In this document: positions 8,285 to 19,354 of the stretch, piece after piece | How positions within the stretch are numbered: the stretch's first letter is position 1 | How the letters are laid out: every line of letters starts with the position of its first letter | Assembly: GCA_944366945.1 (NCBI GenBank) | Contig: CALVWJ010000019.1 | Coordinates: 1 to 51,482, forward strand | Length of the DNA: 51,482 nucleotides | Reading direction: 5' to 3' | From: an uncultured Clostridia bacterium | GTDB lineage: Bacteria; Bacillota; Clostridia; Christensenellales; CAG-138 | Made by a program: the position numbers and the translations under genes | The notes under the pieces: generated by a model | What the model saw: the letters and a program-made list of their open reading frames with translations, nothing else | Told to the model about the DNA's origin: nothing | Databases searched by the model: none

Positions 8285-10378
8285 TTAGTCATCCTTTTTA
8301 TCAGAATCCGTCGGCGTTCCGCCGTCTTCCTTATCCCATGGGCGTTTCCAGAGGGAAGCAGGATCATTTTCCGCCCGCTGGCGTGCTTCTTCCTCTTCCT
8401 TACGGCGCTTTTCCTCTTCTTCTTTGCGCTTGCGCTCCGCTTCTTCTGCCGCAAGCACCTCGGGATCCGCGGTTTCAAGCACGCTCTGCCGCTCTTTATA
8501 GGAAACGAGCTGCACTTCCTCGCCATCGTAAATCTTTTCGAATTCCTCGCCCGTGATGCGCTCATATTCGATCAGCGCCGCCACGACGCGCTCCATCGCT
8601 GGAAGGTCGGATTCAATCACCTCGCGGGCGCGGGCGAACTGCTCTTCCAAAATGCGGCGGATCTCCGCATCCACGCGCGCTGCCACCTGCTCGGAGAAAT
8701 TGCGCTGATGGCCCCAATCCTTTGCGATGAACACTTCCGTCTGCCCGCCTAAAAATACGGGGCCGATTTCATCGCTCATGCCGAATTCCACAACCATCTT
8801 GCGTGCAAGCTCAGTCGCACGCTGCAGATCGTTGTACGCGCCGGTGCAAATGTCGTCAAGCGCAACGGTTTCCGCAACCCGGCCGCCCAGCATCATGGCG
8901 ATCTCATCAAGAATCTTGCCGCGGGACATATGGTTGTCGTCGTTATCCGGCATGGTCATGGTATAGCCCGCCGCCATGCCGCGTGGGATGATGGAAACCT
9001 CATGCACAGGATCGCAATTCTTAAGCTTTTTCGCAACGATCGCATGGCCTGCTTCATGGTATGCCGTAATGCGCTTATCCTCCGGTGTAATCACGCGGCT
9101 GCGCTTTTCGGGGCCCACCACCGTACGGGTGATGGCCTCTTCCAGCTCAATCATGGTGATCTTCTTCTTTTTGAAGCGCGCCGCAAGAATTGCCGCCTCA
9201 TTGAGCACGTTTTCAAGATCCGCGCCCGTAAAGCCGGGGGTGCGCTTGGCCAAAATTGCAAGGTCCACGTCCTCTGCAAGGGGCTTACCTTTTGCATGCA
9301 GGCGCAAAATCGCCTCGCGCCCCTTCACATCCGGGTAGTTCACGGTGATCTGCCTGTCAAAGCGTCCGGGCCGCAAGAGTGCAGGATCGAGGATATCCGG
9401 CCGGTTGGTGGCAGCGATAACGATGATGCCTTCATTGGTGGCAAAGCCATCCATTTCAACGAGCAGCTGGTTGAGCGTCTGCTCGCGCTCATCGTGCCCG
9501 CCGCCGAGCCCTGCGCCACGCTGACGACCCACAGCATCGATTTCATCAATAAATACCACAGCCGGCGCACACTTTTTTGCGGTGCTGAACAAATCGCGCA
9601 CGCGGCTTGCGCCAACGCCCACGAACATTTCAACGAAATCTGAACCGGAAATCGAGAAGAACGGCACCTGCGCTTCGCCTGCAACGGCTTTGGCAAGCAG
9701 GGTTTTGCCCGTGCCCGGAGGGCCCACAAGCAGCACGCCCTTGGGAATGCGGGCTCCCATTTCGGTAAACCTCTTCGGCGCGCGCATGAATTCCACAACT
9801 TCCTTAAGCTCTTCTTTTTCTTCTTCCGCACCCTCGACATCCGCAAAGGTGACTTTGTTGTGCGGGTCGATATGCGTGCGCGCGCGGCTCTTGCCGAAGC
9901 TCATCATCTGGTTTCCGCCGCCCTGCGAACGGAACACAAAATAATAGAAGATCGCAAACGCGCCAAGGATCAGAAGGTAGGGCAGGATGATCTCAAAGAG
10001 GGACGCTTCCGGCGGAGGATTATAGGTATACTGGAACGCATAGTCCGCCTCCGTAATGGTGCTCACATCCTTGCCGGTGAGCTCCGCCGCGATGGAATTC
10101 ATGGTTTCGCGGAAGCTCTCTTCGGATGGAATGTAGCAATAGAAATCAAACCGTTTCGGGAACAGCTCCTTATCGATCTCGGAATTCGTCTTTAAGCCGA
10201 CGAGTTCGCGCTCGGTGATCTCTACCGCGGCGACTTCCCCGCGCTTGACCATCGCAACGAAGTCCGTATATTCAATTTTTTTGCTATCGGCGCTGTTGCC
10301 CTTTTCAAGCCCCGTGATTGCAATGACGATCACGAGGATAATGGCGAGATAAATCAGCGGCGTTTTTAACTTCTTCAA
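8285..10378 (-). CDS. ftsH: ATP-dependent zinc metalloprotease FtsH
   Basis: 697 aa membrane-anchored AAA protease that degrades misfolded membrane and regulatory proteins. Two N-terminal membrane segments (about residues 7-25 and 127-149) flank the extracytoplasmic FtsH_ext domain. The AAA module has Walker A GPPGTGKT (219-226), Walker B VFIDEID (275-281) and the second-region-of-homology arginines ([10 protein letters not shown]). The protease has HEAGH (441-445). The C-terminus is a long Glu/Lys/Arg-rich tail (about 630-697). The start is TTG 10378, 8 bases after AGGAGG; no ATG fits better. Confidence 0.97.
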   Translation of the reverse strand: MKKLKTPLIYLAIILVIVIAITGLEKGNSADSKKIEYTDFVAMVKRGEVAAVEITERELVGLKTNSEIDKELFPKRFDFYCYIPSEESFRETMNSIAAELTGKDVSTITEADYAFQYTYNPPPEASLFEIILPYLLILGAFAIFYYFVFRSQGGGNQMMSFGKSRARTHIDPHNKVTFADVEGAEEEKEELKEVVEFMRAPKRFTEMGARIPKGVLLVGPPGTGKTLLAKAVAGEAQVPFFSISGSDFVEMFVGVGASRVRDLFSTAKKCAPAVVFIDEIDAVGRQRGAGLGGGHDEREQTLNQLLVEMDGFATNEGIIVIAATNRPDILDPALLRPGRFDRQITVNYPDVKGREAILRLHAKGKPLAEDVDLAILAKRTPGFTGADLENVLNEAAILAARFKKKKITMIELEEAITRTVVGPEKRSRVITPEDKRITAYHEAGHAIVAKKLKNCDPVHEVSIIPRGMAAGYTMTMPDNDDNHMSRGKILDEIAMMLGGRVAETVALDDICTGAYNDLQRATELARKMVVEFGMSDEIGPVFLGGQTEVFIAKDWGHQRNFSEQVAARVDAEIRRILEEQFARAREVIESDLPAMERVVAALIEYERITGEEFEKIYDGEEVQLVSYKERQSVLETADPEVLAAEEAERKRKEEEEKRRKEEEEARQRAENDPASLWKRPWDKEDGGTPTDSDKKDD

Positions 10379-10423
10379 AAGAATATCCTCCTGTGGATTC
10401 CAACGCGATTAGCATACCTCTGC

Positions 10424-10441
10424 CGAGGATAACTATCCTCG
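10424..10441. promoter_or_regulatory. Palindrome upstream of ftsH (candidate operator)
   Basis: CGAGGATA, two bases, TATCCTCG: a perfect 8-base dyad 46 bases before the ftsH start. A TATGCT-like -10 on the minus strand follows it directly, so a bound protein would sit in the -35/-10 region. It matches neither CIRCE nor a CtsR box. It could also simply form a 5' UTR hairpin. Between here and 10724 no gene is seen. Confidence 0.4.
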
Positions 10442-10723
10442 TAATCTTACCACAATTTTTTCCGTTGTTCAAACCCGGATTTCATGAATGTTGTGAACTT
10501 GTTGTAGAAAATGTTCTCTGCATATCCCAATTTTCATATCTGCATACCCCGGGCTCGGTGCGTGTGTCTTTTTTCTTTCTGTTTTGATGCCGTTTTCAAC
10601 TCCAGTATAGATTTGGCGCCCATGGCTTATGCATTTGCCGCTGCATCCAGTAACGGATGCATCTTAGCCTCTCCTGAACAAGCAAAGAGGCTTTCTTTCA
10701 GATTTTTATAACCGATCTTCTTT

Positions 10724-10757
10724 TAAAACAAGAGACTGTCTGAGATAAGTATTGGTG
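10724..10757 (+). repeat. Left end of element: 8-bp target duplication plus terminal inverted repeat
   Basis: TAAAACAA at 10724-10731 is directly followed by a 26-base end sequence (10732-10757). Positions 5-26 of that end match the reverse complement of the right end at 21 of 22 bases (core TGAGATAAGTATTGGTG). The first four bases, GAGA, differ from the right end's CTCT. Confidence 0.75.
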
Positions 10758-10803
10758 TGTATAACTGGCCTCTTATTCATATCTTGTGAAAGCCCAAAGG
10801 AAA

Positions 10804-10834
10804 AGGAGCAAGGGTGTATTTCAACCTTGCTCCT
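10804..10834 (-). terminator. Rho-independent terminator of the lipoprotein gene
   Basis: AGGAGCAAGG (10804-10813) pairs exactly with CCTTGCTCCT (10825-10834). On the minus strand the stem is followed by TTTTCCTTT. It begins 19 bases past the stop codon at 10853. Confidence 0.75.
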
Positions 10835-10852
10835 ATCGGTCGGAGGGTATTG

Positions 10853-11215
10853 TCATTCTGTAATCTTATCAAAAATTGCCTTTGTCTGCTCTGCTAAATC
10901 ACAATACATTGTGTAGCTATGGGCAGATGCTCCTGTATGCCACAAATGGAAGTTTTCCTTAAAAAGGGCCTGGAATTCTTCATCTGTAAACGATGCTTTC
11001 AAATCGTCATTTATAACCAGACCATTTTGAATGAATAAATCAAGTAATTCTTCTGTGGGCATTTCGGATAATTCTTCGTAAGTATATTTCTGCCCACCTT
11101 CGGATTGAATGTCTGTTCGGGATATTCCCTCGTTATTTTGAGTTGGAGTTGTTATATCCTGTTGTCCTTGCCGGCTGCAACCGGCAAGACCCAAGCACAG
11201 ACCAACGCCAATCAT
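10853..11215 (-). CDS. Small putative lipoprotein carried inside the 781-bp element
   Basis: 120 aa with the start MIGVGLCLGLAGC, whose LAGC is a good lipobox (Cys13), so the mature protein should be lipid-anchored outside the cell. The mature part is acidic with a predicted helix-rich tail and no family I recognise. The signal peptide lacks the usual basic n-region. Just upstream, in another frame, ATG AGA AAG CAC ATA GCA TTA TGA encodes MRKHIAL and its TGA overlaps the start ATG (ATGA). Joining the two frames would give a textbook lipoprotein signal. So either translation is coupled through the short leader ORF, or one base has been lost. Confidence 0.55.
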   Translation of the reverse strand: MIGVGLCLGLAGCSRQGQQDITTPTQNNEGISRTDIQSEGGQKYTYEELSEMPTEELLDLFIQNGLVINDDLKASFTDEEFQALFKENFHLWHTGASAHSYTMYCDLAEQTKAIFDKITE

Positions 11216-11486
11216 AATGCTATGTGCTTTCTCATAGGGATTACCTGCTTGTCAAATTGTATCTCTATTTATTTGATTTTATTTGATTTAGATGGAAAAA
11301 TAAGCGGAACGTTCCATACCACACCTAAATTATAGCATATAGATTTTTGTTTGCCTCCCTCCAGAAAATGAAATTTAGGCATAAAAATATCCTCCCCGAC
11401 AAAATTGTTTTGTAAGGGAATAAATTTATCCGCCAACGGCAGCACCGTTTATGCATAATAATCTTTTAAAGTGCATATTTTTTGCT

Positions 11487-11520
11487 CACCAATACTTATC
11501 TCAAACAGAGAGTAAAACAA
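11487..11520 (+). repeat. Right end of element: terminal inverted repeat plus 8-bp target duplication
   Basis: The right end (11487-11512, core CACCAATACTTATCTCA) is the near-perfect reverse complement of the left end and is directly followed by TAAAACAA (11513-11520), identical to the octamer at the left junction. Confidence 0.75.
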
Positions 11521-12051
11521 AAGCAACGGATAAAAAGCACGCTTATCCATCTGTTGACAGAATTTCTGGCTGCACATAAAATATTTTATTAGGCACATCT
11601 AAGGATGCCATCATGGAATATTTGACTTTAGAGTTACTCATTCTTTCGCCAATGTCGGGAGCATGGGTTACAACAATTTATTTTTAAGAAAGTCTTGCGT
11701 TAATCCATTCGCATAGTGCTGGTAGCATGCAGGCTGCACTTTCAAAATTAGAAAACTGCCAGTCAAGTAGTGAAGGGGAAGCGCCATCAAAAGGCTTTTT
11801 TGATTATAGGCGCCGGGCGTTCCGCCCTTTCGATTTGGGTAGCACGGCCTATGCAGGCGGATAAAGCAAAGAACCTGGAATTGTGCCGGTTGATTTTTGC
11901 TGGGTGGACCAAATCAGAGAGATGGCTTGCTGCGAACTGAAACCAGCTGGGTGTTCTACATGATATGAGAACCTGTCAGTCACTGCAATGAGCGGGAACT
12001 ACCACCGGAAACTGACTGGCAGCGGCAGGCACGCATTTTCAAGGATGTGCC
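11521..12051. other. No intact gene; low-coding, probably eroded accessory DNA
   Basis: About 530 bases with only short open stretches in all frames, for example a 45-codon plus-strand stretch beginning MQAALSKLEN near 11727. Nothing is long or well-started enough to call. Composition is AT-richer than the backbone until about 11800. It probably contains remains of one or more genes that once preceded the flavodoxin module. Confidence 0.5.
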
Positions 12052-12129
12052 ATGGATTATGGCATTGCTGCCGCTGAATTTGAACTTACCCGGCATAATC
12101 GTCTGTACAAATTGGAGGAACACTCATGA
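12052..12129 (+). pseudogene. 3' remnant of an unknown gene overlapping the next start
   Basis: An open frame ending ...LTRHNRLYKLEEHS and TGA (12127-12129), where the stop overlaps the ATG at 12126 as ATGA. Such overlaps arise in intact operons, so this is probably the tail of a former upstream cistron. The basic-then-acidic ending is common in small regulators, but the family cannot be named. The frame is open for only about a dozen further codons upstream of 12052. Confidence 0.35.
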
Positions 12130-13481
12130 AAATACTTGTTTTGAATGCCAGCCCAAAGGGCAAAAACTCCACCACTGTTCATACCGCTCTGTACTTGCAG
12201 GCGCTACACCCAGAACATGAATTTACCTTTATCTCGGTGGGGCAACGCATCAAAAGTTATGAAAATGACTTTACCCCTCTGCGTATAGAATTGGGAAAAG
12301 CAGACCTGCTGCTCTTTTCCTACCCGGTCTACACCTTTATCGCCCCCTATCAGCTGCATCGGTTGATCGAGCTCATTAAGGCGGATGGCATAGACCTCTC
12401 GGGTAAATTTTCCACCCAAATTACCACTTCCAAGCATTTTTATGATGTGACCGCGCATCGCTATGTTGAGGAGAATTGTTTAGATCTTGGATTAAAGGTA
12501 GTTCGCGGCCTTTCCGCAGACATGGATGATCTGCTTACCGAAAAGGGGCAGCGGGAAGCCAGAAACTTTTTTGAACAACTTCTGTTTTCCTGTGCGCATG
12601 GATTATTTGTGACGCCATCTTCCAAAGCGCCAAAGCGGGAAAAGGTCGTATATCAGCCTGTGTTAGTTTCAACTCCCAAGGTCAAAGGCAAAGATGTGGT
12701 AATCGTCACAAATCATGCGCCTTATGATGAAAACCTTGCAAACATGATTGCCGACTTCCGTGCTGCACTGCCTTTTGAGAGTCGTATTGTGAACCTCCGG
12801 GAGTTCCCTTTTGCCGGCGGTTGTCTAGGCTGTTTTGGCTGTGCCATTACCGGAAAATGCGTCTATAAAGATGGTTTCGACGACTTTTTGCGCACAGAAA
12901 TCCAGAGCGCAGACGCTTTTGTTTATGCCTTTTCCATTTCCGACCACTACACGCACTCCAGCTTCAAATGTTATGATGACCGGCAGTTCTGCAACGGCCA
13001 CCGCACCGTCACCCACGGTACGCCTATTGCCTATCTTATCAGCGGTGACTATCAATATGAAAGCAATCTTCGCATGATTGTGGAAAGCAGAAGCGAAGTG
13101 GGCGGGAACTATCTATGCGGTGTAGCTACCGATGAGGGAAATACAACTGCTGACATTCAAGCACTAGCTGATTCTCTGGTGTTTGCGCTGGAAAAAAAGC
13201 TCTCTCGCCCCGCCAATTTTTATGGTGTTGGCGGCATGAAAATTTTCCGGGATCTCATTTACGTTATGCAAGGTATGATGAAGGCTGATCACAGGTTTTA
13301 TAAAGAGCACGGCATTTATGATTTTCCTCAGAAGCAGAAAAAACGTATTTTGCAAATGAAGCTCGTGGGGGCCATGATGGCTGTCCCCTCCGTTCAGCGA
13401 AAGCTGAAAGGCCAGATGGACCAGTACATCATCGGGCCTTATGAAAAGGTTATAGAACAAACAAAAGGAAAGAGGGTATAA
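12126..13481 (+). CDS. Tandem flavodoxin-like NAD(P)H-dependent oxidoreductase
   Basis: 451 aa, ATG 12126 with GGAGG five bases upstream. Two flavodoxin-like (FMN reductase) folds lie in tandem: one starts at residue 1 (KILVLNASPKGKNSTT, the phosphate-binding loop), the second at about residue 190 (KDVVIVTNHAPYDENLA). The second has the FPFAGGCLGCFGCAITGKC region, typical of iron-sulfur flavoproteins and the multimeric flavodoxin WrbA-like family, with closely spaced cysteines that could hold a cluster. A C-terminal extension of about 80 residues follows. Substrate unknown. It is one base from the EFR1-type gene, so the two likely form an electron-transfer pair. Confidence 0.75.
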   Translation: MKILVLNASPKGKNSTTVHTALYLQALHPEHEFTFISVGQRIKSYENDFTPLRIELGKADLLLFSYPVYTFIAPYQLHRLIELIKADGIDLSGKFSTQITTSKHFYDVTAHRYVEENCLDLGLKVVRGLSADMDDLLTEKGQREARNFFEQLLFSCAHGLFVTPSSKAPKREKVVYQPVLVSTPKVKGKDVVIVTNHAPYDENLANMIADFRAALPFESRIVNLREFPFAGGCLGCFGCAITGKCVYKDGFDDFLRTEIQSADAFVYAFSISDHYTHSSFKCYDDRQFCNGHRTVTHGTPIAYLISGDYQYESNLRMIVESRSEVGGNYLCGVATDEGNTTADIQALADSLVFALEKKLSRPANFYGVGGMKIFRDLIYVMQGMMKADHRFYKEHGIYDFPQKQKKRILQMKLVGAMMAVPSVQRKLKGQMDQYIIGPYEKVIEQTKGKRV

Positions 13482-13482
13482 C

Positions 13483-14223
13483 ATGATTTTCTATTTCTCA
13501 GGGACAGGCAATTCCGCATGGGTAGCCCAACAGTTAGCCCATCTTACTGGTGATCAAGTCTATGATATCGCCACTTTGGCAGAGATACCGGATATGCAAG
13601 CTGCAAGGCAAATTGGATTTGTATTCCCCATCTATGCCTGGGGTGCACCGGAACCGATGGTTGCATTTGCAAAAAAGTTAGTGAAAACGCAAGCATTCAC
13701 CTTCGGAGTCTGTACCTGCGGAGCCGAAGCCGGTCTGGCCATGAAGTATTTTTCAAGAATCTATCCCCTTAACAGCAGCTATAGCTTGGTGATGCCCAAT
13801 AATTATATTCTTGGCTCGGATACAGATGACGCCGAAACGATACGCATAAAAATTTCTACCGCCCGGGAAGAAGTGCAACGGATTTCCCATGAAATCTTAC
13901 AGCAAAAAAGCGTATATCGCGTTCAAGAAGGGCCTTTCGCGGGATTCAAGTCCAATTTGGCCAACTTTGGGTTCAACAAGTTTGCCAGAAATACCAAACC
14001 ATTTTATGCTACAAGCGCCTGCAATGGATGCGGCTTGTGCGTTCAAAATTGCCCGGCATCCACCATCGCCCTGGTAGATAAGATGCCGGCATGGGGAGAA
14101 CGCTGCTACCAATGCATGCGCTGTATTCACGAATGTCCGCAGCAGGCCATTCAATATGGAAAAGCCACAAAAGGCAGGCATCGGTATACCATCCGGCAAT
14201 ATCTCACGGAGGACGAATCGTAA
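13483..14223 (+). CDS. EFR1-type flavodoxin-ferredoxin fusion
   Basis: 246 aa. The N-terminal half is flavodoxin-like (MIFYFSGTGNSAWVAQQLA, an FMN phosphate loop). The C-terminal half has two 4Fe-4S motifs: CNGCGLCVQNCP starting at Cys180 and CYQCMRCIHECP starting at Cys208. This layout defines the EFR1 family of anaerobic flavodoxin-ferredoxin proteins. The start ATG 13483 lies after GGAAAGAGGG. It is co-directional and nearly contiguous with the preceding flavoprotein, suggesting that one passes electrons to the other. Confidence 0.85.
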   Translation: MIFYFSGTGNSAWVAQQLAHLTGDQVYDIATLAEIPDMQAARQIGFVFPIYAWGAPEPMVAFAKKLVKTQAFTFGVCTCGAEAGLAMKYFSRIYPLNSSYSLVMPNNYILGSDTDDAETIRIKISTAREEVQRISHEILQQKSVYRVQEGPFAGFKSNLANFGFNKFARNTKPFYATSACNGCGLCVQNCPASTIALVDKMPAWGERCYQCMRCIHECPQQAIQYGKATKGRHRYTIRQYLTEDES

Positions 14224-14723
14224 TGCAGGAAGCCTGCATAAAGCTGGCCATATTCTTATTTGGTTTTGTTTAGTGTAAGGTATTCCTCGCTTCTTGCTCG
14301 CTGCACCAGTGGTACTGAGATATTTGCCTTGTACAAAGATCAAAGATTGTGCGGAGAACGCCTGTCCAGTCTTTTCACATAGCGATTTCCGATTTTGCTG
14401 CCGTGCAAGATGCAACTTCCTCACGCGTCGCTCTGCCGGAGGATGGGCTGTAGCTTCCCGTTTTGCATTTTGGCATGCCGAAGAAGTAAATCGTTAGGAA
14501 CTTTTGCATGCGTTTCCAATGCAGATTGCAGTGCGGCCCTGGCGTTCACCGTGGTGCGCTGCAATACGGCATGGTGCTGGCATCTTACAGATTTTAACAA
14601 CCGTGATGGCTTTTTTGTCTGCGCAGAATGCGCAACGGTCCCCTTGCGCTCGAATCGGTTTCCGGCACGGGTAGCCAAAGGCAAAATGCCGGTAAAGAAT
14701 TGGTGCGCGCTTCGGTTGCGCTC
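14224..14723. other. No gene seen between the EFR1 gene and the ileS leader
   Basis: About 500 bases. Open frames on both strands here are short, have no ribosome site and do not look protein-like. No terminator with a convincing U-run was found after the EFR1 gene. Confidence 0.5.
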
Positions 14724-14752
14724 TTTACAAACAGGCTTTTTGCGGGTATAAT
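14724..14752 (+). promoter_or_regulatory. Promoter of the ileS T-box transcript
   Basis: TTTACA (14724-14729), a 17-base spacer, TATAAT (14747-14752). A start near 14759 gives a leader of about 265 bases before ileS. Confidence 0.75.
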
Positions 14753-14758
14753 CAAGCT

Positions 14759-14998
14759 GTTAAAGCGATGATCGGGACACACGGCAATGCAATGCCCCTA
14801 AAGCGAGCTGCGGCATGGTGGAAGCGCAGCGGGAACGGCTTTGCACGCATCACCCGGGAGCGCGGAGCCCAAGGCATCCCGTTAAGCCCCGCCGTGCGCG
14901 CACGTTATAGCGCAAAGGAGTGGGCGGCATCTGCCGCCAATCCGGGTGGTACCGCGCAGAAGGCTGCGTCCCGTTTGGGGCGCGTTTTTTATTTTATA
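14759..14998 (+). promoter_or_regulatory. T-box riboswitch controlling ileS
   Basis: The conserved T-box core GGGTGGTACCGCG lies at about 14944-14956. It is followed by a terminator stem (GCGTCCC pairing with GGGGCGC at about 14966-14986) and a T-run (TTTTTTATTTTAT). The UGGU of the antiterminator bulge would pair with an ACCA tRNA end having A at the discriminator position, as in tRNA-Ile. A plausible isoleucine specifier ATC lies at 14849-14851, but I could not fold stem I confidently, so the specifier is tentative. Uncharged tRNA-Ile would stabilise the antiterminator and switch ileS on. Confidence 0.88.
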
Positions 14999-15025
14999 AA
15001 CAATAATCCGAGCAGGAGTGAAAGC

Positions 15026-18151
<3,126 letters not shown>

Positions 18152-18196
18152 GCAGGGCTTTTGCGGATTTGCCGAGCACTTCGCCAAATCCGATGC

Positions 18197-18243
18197 AACC
18201 TTCCAGAAGCTGCGGCCACCGTGCTTCTGACAGAAAGGTTTTT
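18197..18243 (+). terminator. Terminator of ileS
   Basis: A stem built from AACCTT/AAGGTT (18197-18202 with 18235-18240) and AGAAGC/GCTTCT (18205-18210 with 18223-18228), followed by TTTTT. It starts 46 bases after the ileS stop. Confidence 0.65.
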
Positions 18244-18252
18244 CCACAAACT

Positions 18253-18281
18253 AAGGCGGGGCAGTCCAGCTGCCCCGCCTT
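18253..18281 (+). terminator. Second hairpin after ileS
   Basis: Perfect 11-base arms (18253-18263 and 18271-18281), GC-rich, with a short T-rich tail (TTTCG). Probably a back-up terminator in tandem with the one at 18197. Confidence 0.6.
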
Positions 18282-18451
18282 TCGCGTGTCAAAAAGGAGG
18301 CATACCTGTTTTAAGCGCGTCTGGCTTCCTCATGCCCATCCCGCGCAAAAGCTTTGGCCAAAGCCGATGGGGTTTCCAATGGATTGCTGCAAGCGCGTTC
18401 CAAGCAAAAGGCTCGCTGTGCTTCAAATGGAATTTTTTGGACGGCTGCTTT

Positions 18452-18481
18452 TTGCGTTCAACTGGAGATTTACACTATACC
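18452..18481 (+). promoter_or_regulatory. Possible promoter for a small RNA
   Basis: TTGCGT (18452-18457), an 18-base spacer, TATACC (18476-18481). It is weak by itself. The predicted start (about 18488) falls just before a compact structured stretch that ends in a U-run terminator. Confidence 0.35.
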
Positions 18482-18487
18482 AGGGCC

Positions 18488-18585
18488 TCGGCTTCATGCA
18501 GGATGGGAAACCCATGCTTTGGGAGCCCTGCATGGTGCCTCACGATGCATTGAGGCTGGGCGCAGTATGTGCCCAGCCTCTTTTT
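18488..18585 (+). ncRNA. Candidate ~98-nt structured RNA: three-way junction plus competing terminator
   Basis: CATGCAGG (18495-18502) pairs with CCTGCATG (18527-18534). Enclosed, with no unpaired bases at the junction, are ATGGG-AAA-CCCAT (18503-18515) and GCT-TTGGG-AGC (18516-18526). Then GCCTCA (18537-18542) can pair with TGAGGC (18551-18556). That second strand also belongs to the terminator GAGGCTGGGC (18552-18561) / GCCCAGCCTC (18571-18580), which is followed by TTTTT. The two pairings exclude each other, as in attenuators, yet no plus-strand gene follows. It matches no RNA family I know. Confidence is moderate for the structure and lower for function. Confidence 0.4.
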
Positions 18586-18617
18586 AGCATCGATTCATTT
18601 GTTCCGGAACAAGGCCC

Positions 18618-19016
18618 TTAATGCGTGCCCACCGCATAGCTGATGCCCAATATGACATACATCGCACCGAAAAGATATGGCATAAACAGCTCTCTTCCCG
18701 ATGGTTTGTGGCGGAAACAATCCGTGAGCATTAGAACCTCGCCAAAATAAGCCAGCGCGCCGATGATGTAGGCAATGGCCTTAAACGTCATGTGGTTTTG
18801 ATCGGAAAGCAAGGAAAGCAGGAACAGCCCAGCGGCCACCACTGCAAGCAGGTTTCTAAGGAACAGCGTGCGCGGGTTGAGCTCGCTTAAGGACTGCCCG
18901 GACTCTGCTTCCGGGGCATCATGCACATGGCCGCATTTTTCGCACACGAATCCGCCCGGCGTTTCTGCCGTTTGCTGTGCAACGTCCCGTTCCGTATCCA
19001 GAGGGGCGTTTTCCAT
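18618..19016 (-). CDS. Small membrane protein with N-terminal zinc-ribbon-like motif
   Basis: 132 aa, ATG 19016 behind AAAAGGAG. A soluble N-terminal segment contains FVCEKCGHVHDAP, half of a zinc ribbon or rubredoxin-like knuckle. It is followed by about three membrane segments (residues 54-68, 77-95 and 112-130). No further Cys pair is present, so metal binding would need dimerisation or may be absent. No family recognised. Its promoter region is unusual, with an alternating AT run at 19050-19059 and a TAAAAT-like -10 on the minus strand. Confidence 0.7.
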   Translation of the reverse strand: MENAPLDTERDVAQQTAETPGGFVCEKCGHVHDAPEAESGQSLSELNPRTLFLRNLLAVVAAGLFLLSLLSDQNHMTFKAIAYIIGALAYFGEVLMLTDCFRHKPSGRELFMPYLFGAMYVILGISYAVGTH

Positions 19017-19310
19017 GATCTACACGCTCCTTTTCATGGGATATAGGATATATATATATTTTATAAGAAAACAGTATGAAATGGAAGTATGAAAATACGG
19101 AAATTCTGCAAACAAAAGGGGGCGGTGCCGCGGCGCTCTACACGGGAACCATTGGCGCAGGCTTAAAGCAACCCTAGCAGCACCTGTAAAGGGAGCACGC
19201 GCAGATGAACGCCCATGAAGCGACCACAAACCCACAAGCGCCAGCGCGCAAACCTCTGCATAGCCTCTTGGTCTCTGGATGGCATACACCAGGCTGCCTC
19301 TTTCGCAGCC

Positions 19311-19344
19311 AAAAGGGCTGATGCGTGGCAGCATCAGCCCTTTT
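19311..19344. terminator. Bidirectional terminator after psuG
   Basis: Perfect arms of 14 bases (19311-19324 and 19331-19344) around six bases, ending in TTTT on both strands. It lies 11 bases after the psuG stop. The stretch from here to 19016 holds no recognisable gene. Confidence 0.8.
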
Positions 19345-19354
19345 CATCGCGTTT

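Larger units (their letters stand above)
10732..11512. mobile_element. 781-bp non-autonomous element (inverted repeats, 8-bp target duplication, no transposase)
   Basis: Bounded by 26-base inverted ends (10732-10757 and 11487-11512) and flanked on both sides by the identical octamer TAAAACAA (10724-10731 and 11513-11520), the footprint of a cut-and-paste insertion. An 8-bp duplication with ends of this length is usual for several families including IS256 and IS66; I cannot name the family. Inside there is no transposase, only a complete gene unit on the minus strand: promoter region, lipoprotein ORF and Rho-independent terminator. The interior is visibly AT-richer than the backbone. It resembles a MITE-like or passenger-carrying derivative needing a transposase in trans. 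Confidence 0.7.

Noticed and set aside
14768..15025. N-terminal extension of ileS
   Set aside because: It translates the T-box leader; the family begins at MYQKVSTSLNF with a proper ribosome site.
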